Below are positions 1 to 11,834 of a stretch of 64,000 nt of DNA, piece by piece (positions within the stretch are counted from its first letter, which is position 1; each line of letters opens with the position of its first letter). A program made the translations under genes and the position numbers. Source of the DNA: Plazaster borealis (lineage: Eukaryota; Echinodermata; Asteroidea; Forcipulatida; Labidiasteridae); assembly GCA_021014325.1 (NCBI GenBank), contig CM037476.1, positions 14,048,827 to 14,112,826 on the forward strand, read 5' to 3'. The notes beneath the pieces were generated by a model, which searched no databases, was not told the origin of the DNA, and saw only the letters and a list, made by a program, of their open reading frames with translations.

Positions 1-473
1 ATGAACATCACAGAGGGGTTTTTGCGTCTTTCTGCAAATAAAACAAAACATAAATATTTACAAAAAGTGATGAACAGGAACATGCTACACTGCTTTTCAG
101 GCTATTTTCATGTTTCCGAAGTTCTGTACAATCCAGTCTGTTACAGAAACAGAACAATATAAATGGGCAAATGGTGTCCACTTTATAAAATGGCCACATA
201 AAAGTTATTGAAAATGTTCAAACTATGTCGTTGCCAGTCTTTCTGTCAGTGTTTACCTCCAACTAGCCAGTCGTAAAATGAAAAAAGAGTACTTGAGCAT
301 AAAAATAGCGGCTTGCAAACTTAATCAACGTCTTTCCCATGATATTAACATTGCATGCCAGTAATTTAAATAGAGAAATCATGAGACATGCTGCAAAAAT
401 CTTGCATAACATTCATACTGTGACCTTTCTTTTGCAAATAAAAAGGTTGCATTCCCTTACAGCGATCCCCTTT
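1..473. other. Non-coding AT-rich DNA
   Basis: I see no exon with splice signals, no repeat structure and no RNA gene here. The one open frame on the minus strand (8-199) lacks splice context and has no recognisable protein features. The stretch runs directly into the minisatellite at about 474. Confidence 0.6.
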
Positions 474-2192
474 TAGCTTTTACCAGGCTGGCACTGGTCC
501 ATTACAGTTTGTGTGTCGTCGTACCTTAATGGTTTGCGCCTACCAAGCCGACACTGGCCCATTACAGGTTGTGTGTACCGTCATACCATAATGGTTTGCC
601 TTTACCAGGCCGGCACTTGCCCGTTACAGGTTGTGTGCCTTCATACCATTGCCTTGACTAGGCCGGCATTAGCCCATTGCAGGTTGTGTACCGTCATACC
701 ATTAAGGTTTGCCCTTACCAGGCCAGTACTTGGCCCATTACAGGTTGTATACTGTCATACCATTATGGTTTGCCTTTACCGGCCGGCACTGGCCCATTAC
801 AGGTTGGGTACCGTCGTACCAATATGGTTTGCCTTTACCAGGCCAGCCCTGGCCCATTACAGGTTGTGTACTGTCATACCATTAAGGTTTGCCCTTACCA
901 GGCCGGCACTTGGCCAATTACAGGTTGTGTACTGTCATACCATTATGGTTGTGTACTGTCATACCATTATGGTTGTGTACCGTCATACCATTATGGTTTG
1001 CCACTACCAGGCCGCCACTTGCCCATTACAGGTTGTGTACCGTCATACTGATTACCAATATGGTTTGCCTTTACCAGACCGGCACTGGTCCATTACAGGT
1101 TGTGTACCGTCATACAATTATGGTTTGCCTTTACCAGGCCGGCACTTGCCCGTTACAGGTTGTGTACCATCATACCATTATGGTTTGCCTTTACCAGGCC
1201 GGCACTGGTCCATTACAGGTTGTGTACCGTCAAACCATCATGGTTTGCCTTTACCAGGCCGGCACTGGTCCATTACAGGTTGTGTACCGTCATACTATCA
1301 TGGTTTGCTTTTAACAGACCGGCACTTGCCCGTTACAGGTTGTGTACCATCATACCATTAAGGTTTGCCCTTACCAGGCCAGTACTTGGCCCATTACAGG
1401 TTGTATACTGTCATACCATTATGGTTTGCCTTTACCGGCCGGCACTGGCCCATTACAGGTTAAGTACCGTCATACCAATATGGTTTGCCTTTACCAGGCC
1501 AGCCCTGGCCCATTACAGGTTGTGTACCGTCATACCATTAAGGTTTGCCCTTACCAGGCTGGCACTTGGCCAATTACAGGTTGTGTACTGTCATACCATT
1601 ATGGTTGTGTACAATATGGTTTGCCTTTACCAGACCGGCACTGGTCCATTACAGGTTGTGTACCGTCATACAATTATGGTTTGCCTTTACCAGGCCAGCA
1701 CTTGTCCGTTACAGGTTGTGTACCATCATACCATTATGGTTTGCCTTTACCAGGCCGGCACTGGTCCATTACAGGTTGTGTACCGTCAAACCATCATGGT
1801 TTGCCTTTACCAGGCCGGCACTGGTCCATTACAGGTTGTGTACCGTCATACTATCATGGTTTGCTTTTAACAGACCGGCACTTGCCCGTTACAGGTTGTG
1901 TACCGTTATACCATTATGGTTCGTTTTTACCAGGCCGGCACTTGCCCGTTGCAGGTTGTGTACCGTCATACCAGTATGGCTTGCCTTTACCAGGCCGGCA
2001 CTGGTCCATTACAGGTTGTGTACCGTCATACCATCATGGTTTGCCTTTACCAGGCCGGCAGTGATCCATTACAGGTTGTGTACCGTCATACTATCATGGT
2101 TTGCCTTTAACAGGCCGGCACTTGCCCGTTACAGGTTGTGTACCGTTATACCATTATGGTTGGTTTTTACCAGGCCAGCTCTGGCCCGATTC
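474..2192. repeat. 60-bp minisatellite, about 28 units
   Basis: About 28 head-to-tail units of a 60-bp monomer. Each reads roughly TTTACCAGGCCGGCACTGG, then TCCATTACAGGTTGTGTACC, then GTCATACCATTATGGTTTGCC. Because 60 is a multiple of 3, several frames stay open for 200-280 codons and give 20-residue peptide repeats such as PLPGRHWSITGCVPSYHYGL. Overlapping frames of equal quality, with no splice signals or unique flanking coding sequence, argue against a gene. The array has a second level: the block from about 701 recurs from about 1357 (offset 656), and the offset falls to 556 further right because the second block lacks about 100 bp. Confidence 0.93.
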
Positions 2193-2285
2193 ATGATTTG
2201 TAATTTTCCTTCTGTACAGCTTTGACTGTATGAGATATGAACTGGAACCGTTCCAGTTTCGTACAGTTTGTCGTGAGAACCAGAA

Positions 2286-2446
2286 CAAGCCGACACTGGT
2301 CCAGTACCATCATGTTTGCTGAGTAGTTGATAACAAAAGACTGACACTGGTCTAGTACCATCATGTTTGCTGGGTAGTTGATAACAAAAGGCCGACACTG
2401 GTCCAGTACTGTCATGTTTGCTGGGTAGTTGATAACAAAACGCCGC
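2286..2446. repeat. 51-bp tandem repeat, about three units
   Basis: Three units start at 2292, 2343 and 2394, a period of 51. Each contains GACACTGGTCCAGTACCATC, then CATGTTTGCTGGGTAGTTG, then ATAACAAAA. The first part resembles the 60-bp minisatellite next door (CACTGGTCCA followed by CCATCATG and TTTGC), so this may be an older shortened derivative of it. Minus-strand frames here are repeat artefacts. Confidence 0.8.
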
Positions 2447-3584
2447 TAATGACCAGTCTTATTGGAGCCAAATATGTTTTAATTCAAGACTTGACAAGGA
2501 TCCAGTACAATTTGTTAGGGTATCACAAAATATTACAATGGTTTGGTCCATTCTAATCAGAAAGTAACTCACCTTTGAAATCATCCTCACATTAGGTCAA
2601 GGTAGAGAGAAAGCTGCAGAAATCCATTGTCAACCTTTTACAGCTTCATCCATTGTACAGTATATGTAGTTGAGATTATCCCGTATTGTAGATTCCTGTC
2701 ATGCCTGTAGTTTATTGGCTGTAGGTCTATACTTCAGTAGATGGATAGTCAACATCTGTTCTGAACATAACAAAACATCATTTAATATTTAAAATATTTT
2801 GTTTAAAGATGTCCAAAAAACTAACCAATTTTTTGAAAATGCACTTTAATAAAAACTTTTATCTATACATACATGACATAGGGTCATGTCACACGAGGCA
2901 ATTTACAGGCAATCAATTCCAGTCAATCTCCAGGAAGAGAATCCAATTACATTTGAATGTTCACATACTATTCTTGGGGAGCATAAGACATTGTTTTAAA
3001 ATTTGCTCATGTGCCACCAAAGTGGTCCTGTAGCATGCACTGCAGTTGGCTGCCTCCAAGTTGCCTGTAAAAGTCGATGGTACCTTGCACAGACTAGCAA
3101 CATGTTTTTTTATACAGAACACTTTGTCTAATCGCAAATTAGTGTATTCGACCCCCCATTGTTTAGTTTAAAATTGAAAGGAGTTAACTGATGTCAAATA
3201 AACAAAGCAAATTCAGTGTATCTCTGATTTCATGGAGACCATGGAGGCAAGAATTACCAATGCAGCAAAGATTATTGGTGCTATCAAAATATTCCCATGT
3301 GATTGTAAATTATTTTGAATGAAGAACCCTTTGCAAAATCAAACTTGCCTTTCACCACTTAAAATGTACAGATACCCTCTATCCATCATACAATGCCATG
3401 TTTTATACATGTAGCTGGCATGCAGTTCTTTACCTTAACATGTACAGTGTACATGTATGTAAAGGAAATTTGGTTGTTCCACAACTAAATGTATACGTGT
3501 TGTATAATATTACTTACTTTTGACTTTTTGTAAGTAAGCAAACAAATTATCCAAAGTTGAACACATACCTTCATTTTGTTACAG
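2447..3584. other. Non-coding DNA, no supported gene
   Basis: AT-rich single-copy-looking sequence. The open frame at 2809-3033 is not recognisable and has no splice or repeat context. A short hydrophobic minus-strand frame at 3213-3280 is discussed among the rejected items. Confidence 0.5.
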
Positions 3585-4008
3585 CTTAAGCTTGTTGAGC
3601 AGCTACTTGTAGTCAGTCCTGCTGGATGCTCAACCATGGTAGAGTGGAGACAGGAGTGCAAGCTGTCCAGAGTACATTATGCGATGTCCAGAGTACACTG
3701 GCAAGCTGAACAGAATCCAATGAGAGTTTTCAGGCAAACCTCAATGGGAAACATCCAGTAGTTGGCCATGAGAGGGAAACGGGGTATTCCACACTGTTAT
3801 GCAAACAGGTTCACTTCTGCTTGAGTTTTTTTGCTGGACATTTTGAGAACTGAACAAACAGAGTCTTCCAAGTTTGTATAGGCAAATCTCCATTGGGAAC
3901 AGTCAGAGAGGGATTCTGGTACTCCACATACACCTTCAGGGACCAGAAAGCAGATGGACATGGGAGGAGAACTGCAGCATACAGATGTACAGCGCACAGT
4001 ATGTACAG
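3585..4008 (+). ncRNA. Candidate non-coding exon
   Basis: A 424-nt stretch lies between a good 3' splice site (pyrimidine-rich CCTTCATTTTGTTACAG, ending at 3584) and a consensus donor (TACAG|GTAAGTAG at 4009). The longest frame from the acceptor stops at 3759-3761 and no frame crosses the whole segment, so if it is an exon it is non-coding or untranslated. Two loosely similar halves (around 3690-3760 and 3845-3910, sharing CTGAACA..., AGGCAAA and CAATGGGAA) suggest internal duplication. The splice motifs could be chance. Confidence 0.22.
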
Positions 4009-4399
4009 GTAAGTAGTTCAAAGCTGATTAAAAGTTTTTGAATGCGTTGAAAACTGTTGAAAAATCATTCACATATTGACTGGGTTGGCGAAAGTGAAAC
4101 ACAGTCCTCACAAGTTTTTGATTTCATTCCAAATGTTGCAGAGGAATGTAAGGTCCACACATTTCTTGTTGATAATGACTTCCATGTGTTGCATCAGAGA
4201 GTTTTAAAAATTTTGCCCATATTATCTTGGGTTTTTTATCTGAAGCAAGTCCTCAGTAATGTTGTTGAGCAAGTGAGCTTTTTTGAAGAAAGTGCTTGCA
4301 AAAAGTCGCAAACAAACATTATACTATCCAACAGCAGTTTTACGGTCAGCACCTATCATTGTTTGGCTATCTACTGTTCTAGCATCTAACATATTCTTC

Positions 4400-7150
4400 A
4401 CTACTGCAACTAATTGAGTTTATAGGGCTGCATGGTTTAAGCACTCTCTTGGTTCCTGTAGTAAGATAAATTAATTGGGTATTCTGCTGATGTATAACAA
4501 AGTATCAGCAAAAGTTGTAGAACTCTGAAGCGTATTGTGGTGATCATCTGGCTGTATTTGGAGCTAACTGTTGCAACATCTGGTTCTCTTGAATTAAGAT
4601 GCAGCATGAGTTGCAGTACTCTATGGGTGTATTTGGTGAGTACAGATTCTAAGTTTCAGGGTGTTCAATTGCTTCAACATACCATACTTTTGAGATTATA
4701 GAGTAGCATGGTTTGAAGTTTCTCTTGGTTCCTGTGATCAGACACTGGTTCAAATTTGAGGCTTGATTGTCACATCATCTCTGTGTCCTCTTCAATATTG
4801 ATGAATGTCGAATAGAGTGCAGAACACTGTGCAACATTCTCCATTTCCTGCGGTGAACACTATCAGTTTAGGGAGTAGTTTAAGTAGTGGGACACAACTC
4901 TCTGTGAGGCACATTCATCTCTCATGCAAGAGCTTTGAGTTATACATCTGGGTTCATATAGTGAGTACGAATTCAATGTTGTCAGGCTTTCTGTTCATGT
5001 AGATGTATTATCTCCTCATCTCAACTGTTTGCACGGTGACTTTCAAGATTAGCATTTCAAGTTGTAACATTTGCAGTATTGTTTGTCAGGCTTTCTGTCC
5101 ATGTACATCCAGTATCTACTCATCTGAACTGTTGACACTTTGAATTTACTGAGTTCTGCATAAGTTTTACCAGTTACGGTATTGTGCTAGGGGCTCTGTT
5201 TTAGAGAAATCTGTACTCTATGGGTTTCTGAGGTGGGATTCTCCATCGTTACGACATATACATTTATCTGCGTGTGTCTTCTTGACTGTTTGCACTGTGA
5301 GATTACAGTGCTGCAAACCTCTCTATGAGTTGTACATGAGTTCAATATGAGTTTGAAGTGCAGTTTTCATCTTGGTTTTCTTCATGGATTCTTGTTTTGA
5401 GCAGCTCAATCTTGGCATCGTTACATAATAGTACTTGATGTAATCCTCCATGGTTTGATCAGTTCAAACAGATGTCAGGACTCTGTCTGGTGCGTAGCAG
5501 TGCATTGTCTTTCTGTGATGTATTCAACTTATAACTTGTGTTTAACTTGTATCTTGAATGTTGCCCATGGGGATTGTAGACAAATCAATCTGGAAGTAGG
5601 AAAAATAAAAGATTTATTAATCTATACCTGTACACTCTACATACCGAATCAAGTACATGCATTGCTTTTACTTAGGGTCTATATATTCATGCAAGCAAAT
5701 TAAAAAAGCTGTATTATGACCAGGCAGATGATCTTGTAGCTGAACGTACCCTGCATAATTAATTGGAATACTCTTAATCTCCTAATTTAAGTTAAACAGG
5801 GACCAATTGCAATCATTTATATTTTCACAATTAGTAGAAGGTAACGCAACCAATTACTAATAATTGTTGTAATAAATGCATCAGGGGGAAAAAACATTTT
5901 GGTTTTTTTTCATACTCCTATTCTGAGTTCTGCTGTGCTTCCTTAATCCTGCGGGGTTTTAGGTCTGATTCCCATTTAAATAGATATAGTTTCTGGATTG
6001 TGGTCCTCAGGACTCTGTGGTTACACCAAGTACACAGTGCATTTCACACATCAGTTTACGGAAAAACTAGAAATACGTGGGAGTGCACGCCCATTGGCCC
6101 CTTCCTTATATCCACCTTTGTTTATTGAAATAAATACATGAACAGAAGTCTTATCTATAGGCCTAGCTCAATGCCTTATGTAAACTTAGACTGAGACTTT
6201 GCATTATTTTTCTTCTCATGTTTAGCTTACTCCATGTAGCTTTATATGATACAGTTAATGGTAAAACTGCTCATGCCAAGATCTCACATTTTTGTGAATG
6301 GCATGACTTTTGGAGTTGAGCCCAACTCAAAATTAACGTCTCTTTAATTCATCAAATTGTCTCACCGTATTTTGGTATGCTTGTGGAAACATGTACACAA
6401 CTGTATCAAAATATATCAGAATGGACTTTCAGGAAGTATCTGGTTAACAATTTTTGGGGTTGAAAATAACAATTGAAGAAAATCAGCGACCTGTTTTCTA
6501 AATTACAAAATTCGCAGCAGTCATAACAAGCACGCAGTTGTACAGCTACTATTATTTTTAATTGCATAGGCCTTCTGTTGCTTCACAGTTCCCTCTTGTT
6601 TCTCTCCCCTAGTTGTGAAACTATTTTAAATGGTCTTTTAGTGAGCTTAGGGCAGTTTTGAAGGCTCTCTTGTTGCAACATCTTATCTTGTGACTACAGG
6701 TGAAAGATAATTGTTACTCTACGGGATTATGCTGTACGGTATAAAAGCACTTAGCCAAGTTTGTGGAGGTCTCTTGACTATTTGCACTTAAACCGAGTGC
6801 AGCAAACCTCTCTCCAAGTTGAAGAGTTCAATATGAGATTAAGAAGTGCACATACCTTTGTGACGAACTCTGTTCAGTTATGAGCAGTTCGTTCACGTTG
6901 TCATTACAATCCAATAGGCCACTTGATGAAGTCATTCATGGTTTCATCAGCTCAACTAGCAGTATATATGTGTAGAAGTGCGTTCACTTTCTGTGATGCT
7001 GCTACATCTTCAACTTGTTGTATGTTTTTTGTTGCTGGTGTCAACATTTGATGTTGCCAAATGTCATGGGGACCGTAGACAAAACAATCTAAAAGAAAGG
7101 AAAATAGGAAATCAATGATTTAATTATCTATGCATACATACTTTACAATC
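4400..7150. repeat. Old diverged duplications in non-coding DNA
   Basis: Blocks at about 5280-5640 and 6770-7150 align in order. Shared landmarks are GCAAACCTCTCT, GAGTTCAATATGAG, a Gly/Cys-poor stretch ending CATGGTTT.ATCAG.TCAA, then TGTTGCC..., CATGGGGA..GTAGACAAA and AATCTATAC/AATTATCTATGC. A shorter pair, about 4977-5040 and 5084-5150, shares TGTCAGGCTTTCTGT.CATGTA. Neither block holds a credible coding frame. The open frames at 4057-4389, 4805-5002 and 5455-5703 have no recognisable domains and run through these duplicated blocks. Confidence 0.55.
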
Positions 7151-7739
7151 CTACACACAGATTCCAATACGTGCATTGGGCTGTGTTTCTTACAGAAAAG
7201 AAGACATACTTTTGGCGACGCAAAGTAATTGTTAGTTGTTGGACCATTGGTTTGGAATACTCTTGAATATTATACAGTGCCCGTGGTTGGATGCAGAGAT
7301 TAATTTTAAAACAATATTTTCACAAGCAAATGAGTGTAGAGAGGTTACATTTTTGTGTAACAAAAAATAATCAAAAGTTAGATTTCTGACATTGGGAATT
7401 GTAAATGCAACTTCTTTGTTTTAAACAGGGTTCATTCCAAACACCAATATCAGAAGAATAAGCAAGTTAGTGAATACTTATTACTCTTGTGACATCTTCA
7501 AGCTATAAAAAGGTCACGGCCGGTACACGCACTATGAAAAGGTCACAGGCCAGAACACAAAGCATGCTGGATTGATGCAACATGCAAATTTTGTATGTCA
7601 TAAGTCTGAAGATTAGAAGGCTGGACCAACCTTTTATCAATTCCTTGACAGACTTTTTCATTCAAGGTATCAAATAAAAGCTACCCAGTATAAAGTGGAA
7701 TGTGAAAAGTATGTAGCAATCGTATCAAATTCAAGTATT
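7151..7739. other. Non-coding AT-rich DNA
   Basis: No exon-like segment, RNA gene or clear repeat was seen. The stretch GGTCACGGCCGGTACACGC followed by GGTCACAGGCCAGAACAC near 7515-7560 is a short imperfect duplication. Confidence 0.4.
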
Positions 7740-8400
7740 GATATTAATAATGTTTTTTCACACACTGGAAAATCTACTTATAGCCGTTAATGATGTTTTC
7801 ACCACATGATCATATTAAAATCACGTAACCGATCCAAAATAACACACTAATAATAATGGTGTTATTGGCCTTTTCTTGAATCTGGTGATGCAAACCTCAT
7901 GGTGATGATATTGATTTGTTAAATCATGTTTTCACACCCAATGTTGTTAAAAGCACGTTAAAATTACATCAAACTCAACTAACTCAATTGGTATTAATCT
8001 CGTTCAACACATATGGGATAATCTAGCAATAGGCATTAATGCATTTTCACCGCACATTCACGTATAAATTTTAATCACATAAAAATCACGGTAACATAAC
8101 CAACAAATCGTCCCTGTCAGTAATGACGTGCTTCACACACCTAATAAAATGTTTGCGTTATTGATCGATTCTTGAATCAAGGGATGCAAACCTAATGTTC
8201 ACATTATTAACCCTTGCAAAGTTTACGTTCTTCCATAGACCTTCCATTTTCCACACCAATAATCACGTTATTGGCCCAATACTGAATATAAGTATTCTAC
8301 AGCAAAATAATTACGTTATTGACCTGTTCTTGACTAATGTTATAGTTGCATATTTGATTCACGTTCTTTTGCTAAAAATCACGTTATGAATTAATATTAA
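7740..8400. repeat. Decayed tandem repeat with ATCACGTTATTG motif
   Basis: The sequence repeatedly shows variants of ATCACGTTATTG and TTTTCACAC. A longer match pairs 7861-7902 with about 8158-8197: GTTATTG, then TTCTTGAATC, then GATGCAAACCT, at an offset near 296. This fits an old tandem array with a period near 300 bp, or shorter sub-units. No coding frame is supported. Confidence 0.5.
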
Positions 8401-9423
8401 TGTTGTATTGTTAATTATATCACTATCTAAGACAAAACAAAATTGCATGTCCTATTGGTAAAAGGACAGTGTAAACCAGTAATTTAAGGAGAATTTGTAC
8501 AAATGTTCATGTGTTCAAACAGTACAACGTTATTTATCTACACCAATTACCGAGATCATGTACAATGATACATTGTCAATGTCATTGATTTGAACCATGT
8601 TCCTTGCTCCATGATTTAACATTGTAGGCCTACAATTTGTACAGCCAGAAAGTGCATTTTTACCTGAATTAAGACAAAATGACTCTTCCTTATAAGAAGC
8701 TAGATAGTATTTCACAATTATAATCCAAATTATAAAACTAAACTGTAGGTTTCATTGTACAAAACTCTCCACATGCTGCATGCACAGTTAAATAAATAAG
8801 AAAATAATGACCAATAGGTGGCGCTGTTTTCAAATTTCCATTTTATAAACTTAAAAAGCTAAATATAATTTAATTTTCTAAAACCAAAAAACAATATGTT
8901 TCAGAATAATTGTAGGTAACAATTTGATATAACAATTTTAAACAAACACTGTAATATTCTACATAATTCTAATATTTAAAAATGCATAATAGCCTGGTAC
9001 CTTTTAAGCACTGCATGCTATGAAATACTTAGTGTGTCGGGGTACCTATCCAAGTAAACATGCCACACACTGGAAGGAGCACATGGTTTTTGTTATGACT
9101 TGAAGTTAGTAAGCTGAGCTCAACAACAATCTAGTTTTTCAGGGTAAATACTTTCTAAAATTTATTGGTAATTACTATTTAAACTTTGGTGGAATTTTAT
9201 TTTGCAGGCTTCACATGTTTAAAGAAGTTTGCTAATTATCTTATTTATGTTTGTTATTAATTTATTTTTTGGATTATGGTTTTTTGTTTGTACTACTAGT
9301 ACTACCTAGTACTAAACTACCATTGTATTAAATGATATTACATTTATTTTTGAAAATTCCGTTTGTCCAGCTGCATGATAAGTTTGGTGTAGGTGGACCT
9401 AAAACTTCTTAAATCCACTATCA
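8401..9423. other. Non-coding AT-rich DNA
   Basis: Homopolymer-rich AT sequence without supported exons. The frame at 8530-8715 on the minus strand has no recognisable features. Confidence 0.4.
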
Positions 9424-9460
9424 AAAAACAAACAAACAAACAAACCAACAAACAAACAAT
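9424..9460. repeat. (CAAA)n microsatellite
   Basis: Near-perfect tetranucleotide repeat of CAAA, with one CCAA interruption. Confidence 0.9.
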
Positions 9461-9479
9461 AAGCAGCAAAACAAAAAAT

Positions 9480-10320
9480 GACACATTAAACAAATTACCT
9501 AATAAATAAATGCAATTTGCATTTTTTCAAATGAAATCACTCTTTAAATATGGTTAAAATGATCATGCACCACGAAAACCCAACTTTCTACCATTGCAAC
9601 AAGAAACTTGATTGCAAGCACACCCATGCCCCCCTGCCCATTACATTATTCACTAAAACTATTTTAAGGACAACAGTTTTAAATCATGAGAATCAATGTC
9701 AAAAATGGTTGCAGCTGAAAACAGAGCATCTGTAAATACTTACAGCAGGTTTACAAATAGACAAACTGGTAGTTTTCTGCAACCGATAAAATGTAATGGC
9801 CAATTTAATGGTGATGGGTGACATGATGGTGTTCAATGCATTGTGGGAATTCAAAATGGCCGTCATATCCGGCAACCATCTTTGATTTTGTGTTTTAAGC
9901 CTGTAAATAAGTTTTTTTTATCAATGGAATATTTTTAACATGCTAATTTTCTACTTTTCAGACCAAGAAATACTATAGAATCAGGCCTCATCATTGCACC
10001 CTGGTCCCCAATAAACTTTTAAATGTCATCATTGTGAAATAACATTTGTAGCAAGTTTGTAGAAGTTTAAGGGACAATTGGTAGCTTGATTGTATATGCA
10101 AATTAATTACCCACAACAACAAAACTTTATACTTGAAAAAAAGTATTTTACACTTTTTCAAATAACTCACTCTTTAAAATTAGACATTGAAATAAAAATA
10201 TTTTAAATTATCATATACCACAATAATATAACCCAAAATTGTACCATTGCAACAATTAACTTGAAAGGTAACTAATTAAGCCCACCCCTTGCATGTTTTT
10301 AAGAACAAAATGCTAAAACA
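9480..10320. repeat. Diverged duplication, two blocks
   Basis: About 9490-9670 matches about 10100-10310 with many small indels. Landmarks in the same order are TTTTTCAAAT, CACTCTTTAAA, AT.ATGCACCAC / CATATACCAC, ACCATTGCAACAA, AACTTGA, then a CCCACCCC/CCCATGCCC run and TTTTAAG.AC. The pieces between them are single copy. No gene was found. Confidence 0.5.
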
Positions 10321-10340
10321 CAAAGCAATGACAAAGTTCT

Positions 10341-10922
10341 TCTACTCAAATACAATTTATTGTTTAAATATATTTTAAACATTTTATGCAAGGTTTTTGA
10401 TGTACCTCTAAGAGAGACTAACTGCTTGAATCATTGAGTATTAAAGGCATTGTACACATTTGGAAATTGTCAAAGACCAGTGTTCTCACTTGGTGTGTCC
10501 AAACATATGCATAAAAAACAAGCCTGTGAAAATTTGGGCTCAATTGGTCATCGAAGTTGCAAGAAAATGATGAAAGAAAAGACACCCTTGTTGTACAAAT
10601 TTGTGTGCTTTCAGATAGGAATAAAAACTTCTTGCAAGAAGTTTTTATTATTTTAGTGAGAAATTACCTCTTTCTGAAAAACTACGTTACTTCAGAGGGA
10701 GTCGTTTCTCACAATGTTTTGTACTATCAACAGCTCTCTGTGGCTCGTTACCAAGTCAGTTTTTATGTTAATATATATTTTGAGTAATTACCAAACAACT
10801 ACGATGCCTTTAATAGGATCTACTAAAATACAATTTATTGTTTAAATGTATTTTTAACATTTAATGCAAGGTTTTTGATGTACCTCTAAGAGAGACTGAC
10901 TGCTTGAATCATTAAGTGTTAA
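10341..10922. repeat. 100-bp direct repeat flanking a MITE
   Basis: The segments 10341-10444 and 10819-10922 are close copies (TCTACT.AAATACAATTTAT, then TGCAAGGTTTTTGATGTACC, then GCTTGAATCATT). Both end at a TTAA. The left copy's TTAA carries the MITE at 10445-10809, while the right copy's TTAA (10919-10922) is unoccupied. The likely order is tandem duplication and then insertion. Confidence 0.85.
10445..10809 (+). mobile_element. TTAA-type MITE, family A, copy 1
   Basis: A 365-bp element flanked by TTAA on both sides (10441-10444 and 10810-10813). Its ends are inverted: AGGCATTGTACACATTTGG at the left and, read on the other strand, AGGCATCGTAGTTGTTTGGT at the right. A palindrome with core CTTCTTGCAAGAAG sits at the midpoint (about 10628-10641). 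There is no transposase, so the element is non-autonomous. TTAA targets are known for piggyBac and Kolobok transposons; the AGG end suggests Kolobok, but that assignment is an inference. The frames at 10450-10787 are artefacts. Confidence 0.9.
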
Positions 10923-11228
10923 GCTGAAATAATCTACTAATGAGAAACTAAACTGGAAGGGCCATTTGATGGTACCACATAATCACTAATTAACAATTGG
11001 ACTGTAGCCTATCTGACCGATGGCCTCACCGTGTGATTTGTTTTTGATGATGTCACGCAGGGTTAAGTCATTTCTCCTAAGTGTAATGACTGGGAGGATT
11101 CAAATTCCTTGATATCCTAGAAAGGACCATTCCACATATCTAAGTGGGGGTCAGGCCCCAGATTTTCTTTTTCTTATAGGATTTTTTCATAAAAATATTG
11201 GATGGTGAGGTAGTAAATAAGGGTATGG
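10923..11228. other. Non-coding DNA
   Basis: Nothing supported was seen. It includes a short run GATGATGTCACGCAGGG near 11047, with no further context. Confidence 0.4.
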
Positions 11229-11536
11229 GCATGTAAAGAAGACACTTAGATTTAAAAATTATTGGGAAATGCACATATTTATTTTAAAAATATATAATTG
11301 GATTATGTAGTAGTAATATTGGCCCTTGTTCCTCGGGATAAAGTTGGGTGTGTTTCCACACCCCTTGAAAGGTTAGCTAATTAGGGAAAATAAAACAATT
11401 ACTGGGTAACTAATGAACTCAAATAATTCTAGACAATAGCTTGGCATGTAAAGAAGTCAATTAGATGTAAAAATTGCTGGGATATGCACAGAAAATAAGT
11501 TTTAATATACCTTAGATGATGTGGCAGGATCTATTG
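11229..11536. repeat. Diverged tandem duplication, about 211 bp
   Basis: The segment 11229-11330 (GGCATGTAAAGAAG, TTAGAT.TAAAAATT, TGGGA.ATGCACA, GAT.ATGT..., ATTGGC) is repeated at 11440-11536 at an offset of about 211, with many substitutions. The intervening part is AT-rich and non-coding. Confidence 0.6.
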
Positions 11537-11672
11537 GCTATTTCAAGGATTCACGCATAATTTAGGCTCTTAACGCATTTGAAGCGATGCAAAAAAACTG
11601 CAAAGAAATGTGTTACTGGTATAACATGAACCTTCAATGTGTTGAAATTGTGAATTTCTGCATACTAATGAA

Positions 11673-11834
11673 GCAATAACAGTGTGATGAGCCAATCTTC
11701 ACTCTGTGTTATTGACCAGGTTGATTGCTGGTCGCTGTTAATGTACCGAGTCGAACGCGAGGTCCATTAACATGCCAGCCATTAACCAAGGTCATAAGCA
11801 TGCACTAAAGACAGGCTCCTCACACTGTTATTGC
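11673..11834. mobile_element. Short palindromic MITE-like element
   Basis: The terminal inverted repeats are GCAATAACAGTGTGATGAGC at the left and its near-complement at the right (GCTCCTCACACTGTTATTGC). A nested inverted repeat lies inside (GTTAATGTACCGAG against CGAGGTCCATTAAC). At 162 bp it would fold almost end to end. No convincing target-site duplication was seen, so its superfamily is unknown. Confidence 0.65.

Noticed and set aside
513..2225. Several overlapping open frames of 124-282 codons read as a repetitive protein
   Set aside because: They are produced by a 60-bp tandem repeat that keeps multiple frames open; none has splice context, a unique domain or a preferred frame.
2543..2620. 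Minus-strand segment between TTTCTGCAG and AAAG|GTGAGTTA as an exon
   Set aside because: All three frames contain stops within 42 nt; at most a non-coding exon, with no other support.
3213..3280. Minus-strand frame PIIFAALVILASMVSMKSEIH after TTTTGATAG as a terminal membrane exon
   Set aside because: Only 22 codons, a weak acceptor without a pyrimidine tract, no polyadenylation signal close by, and no partner exon found.
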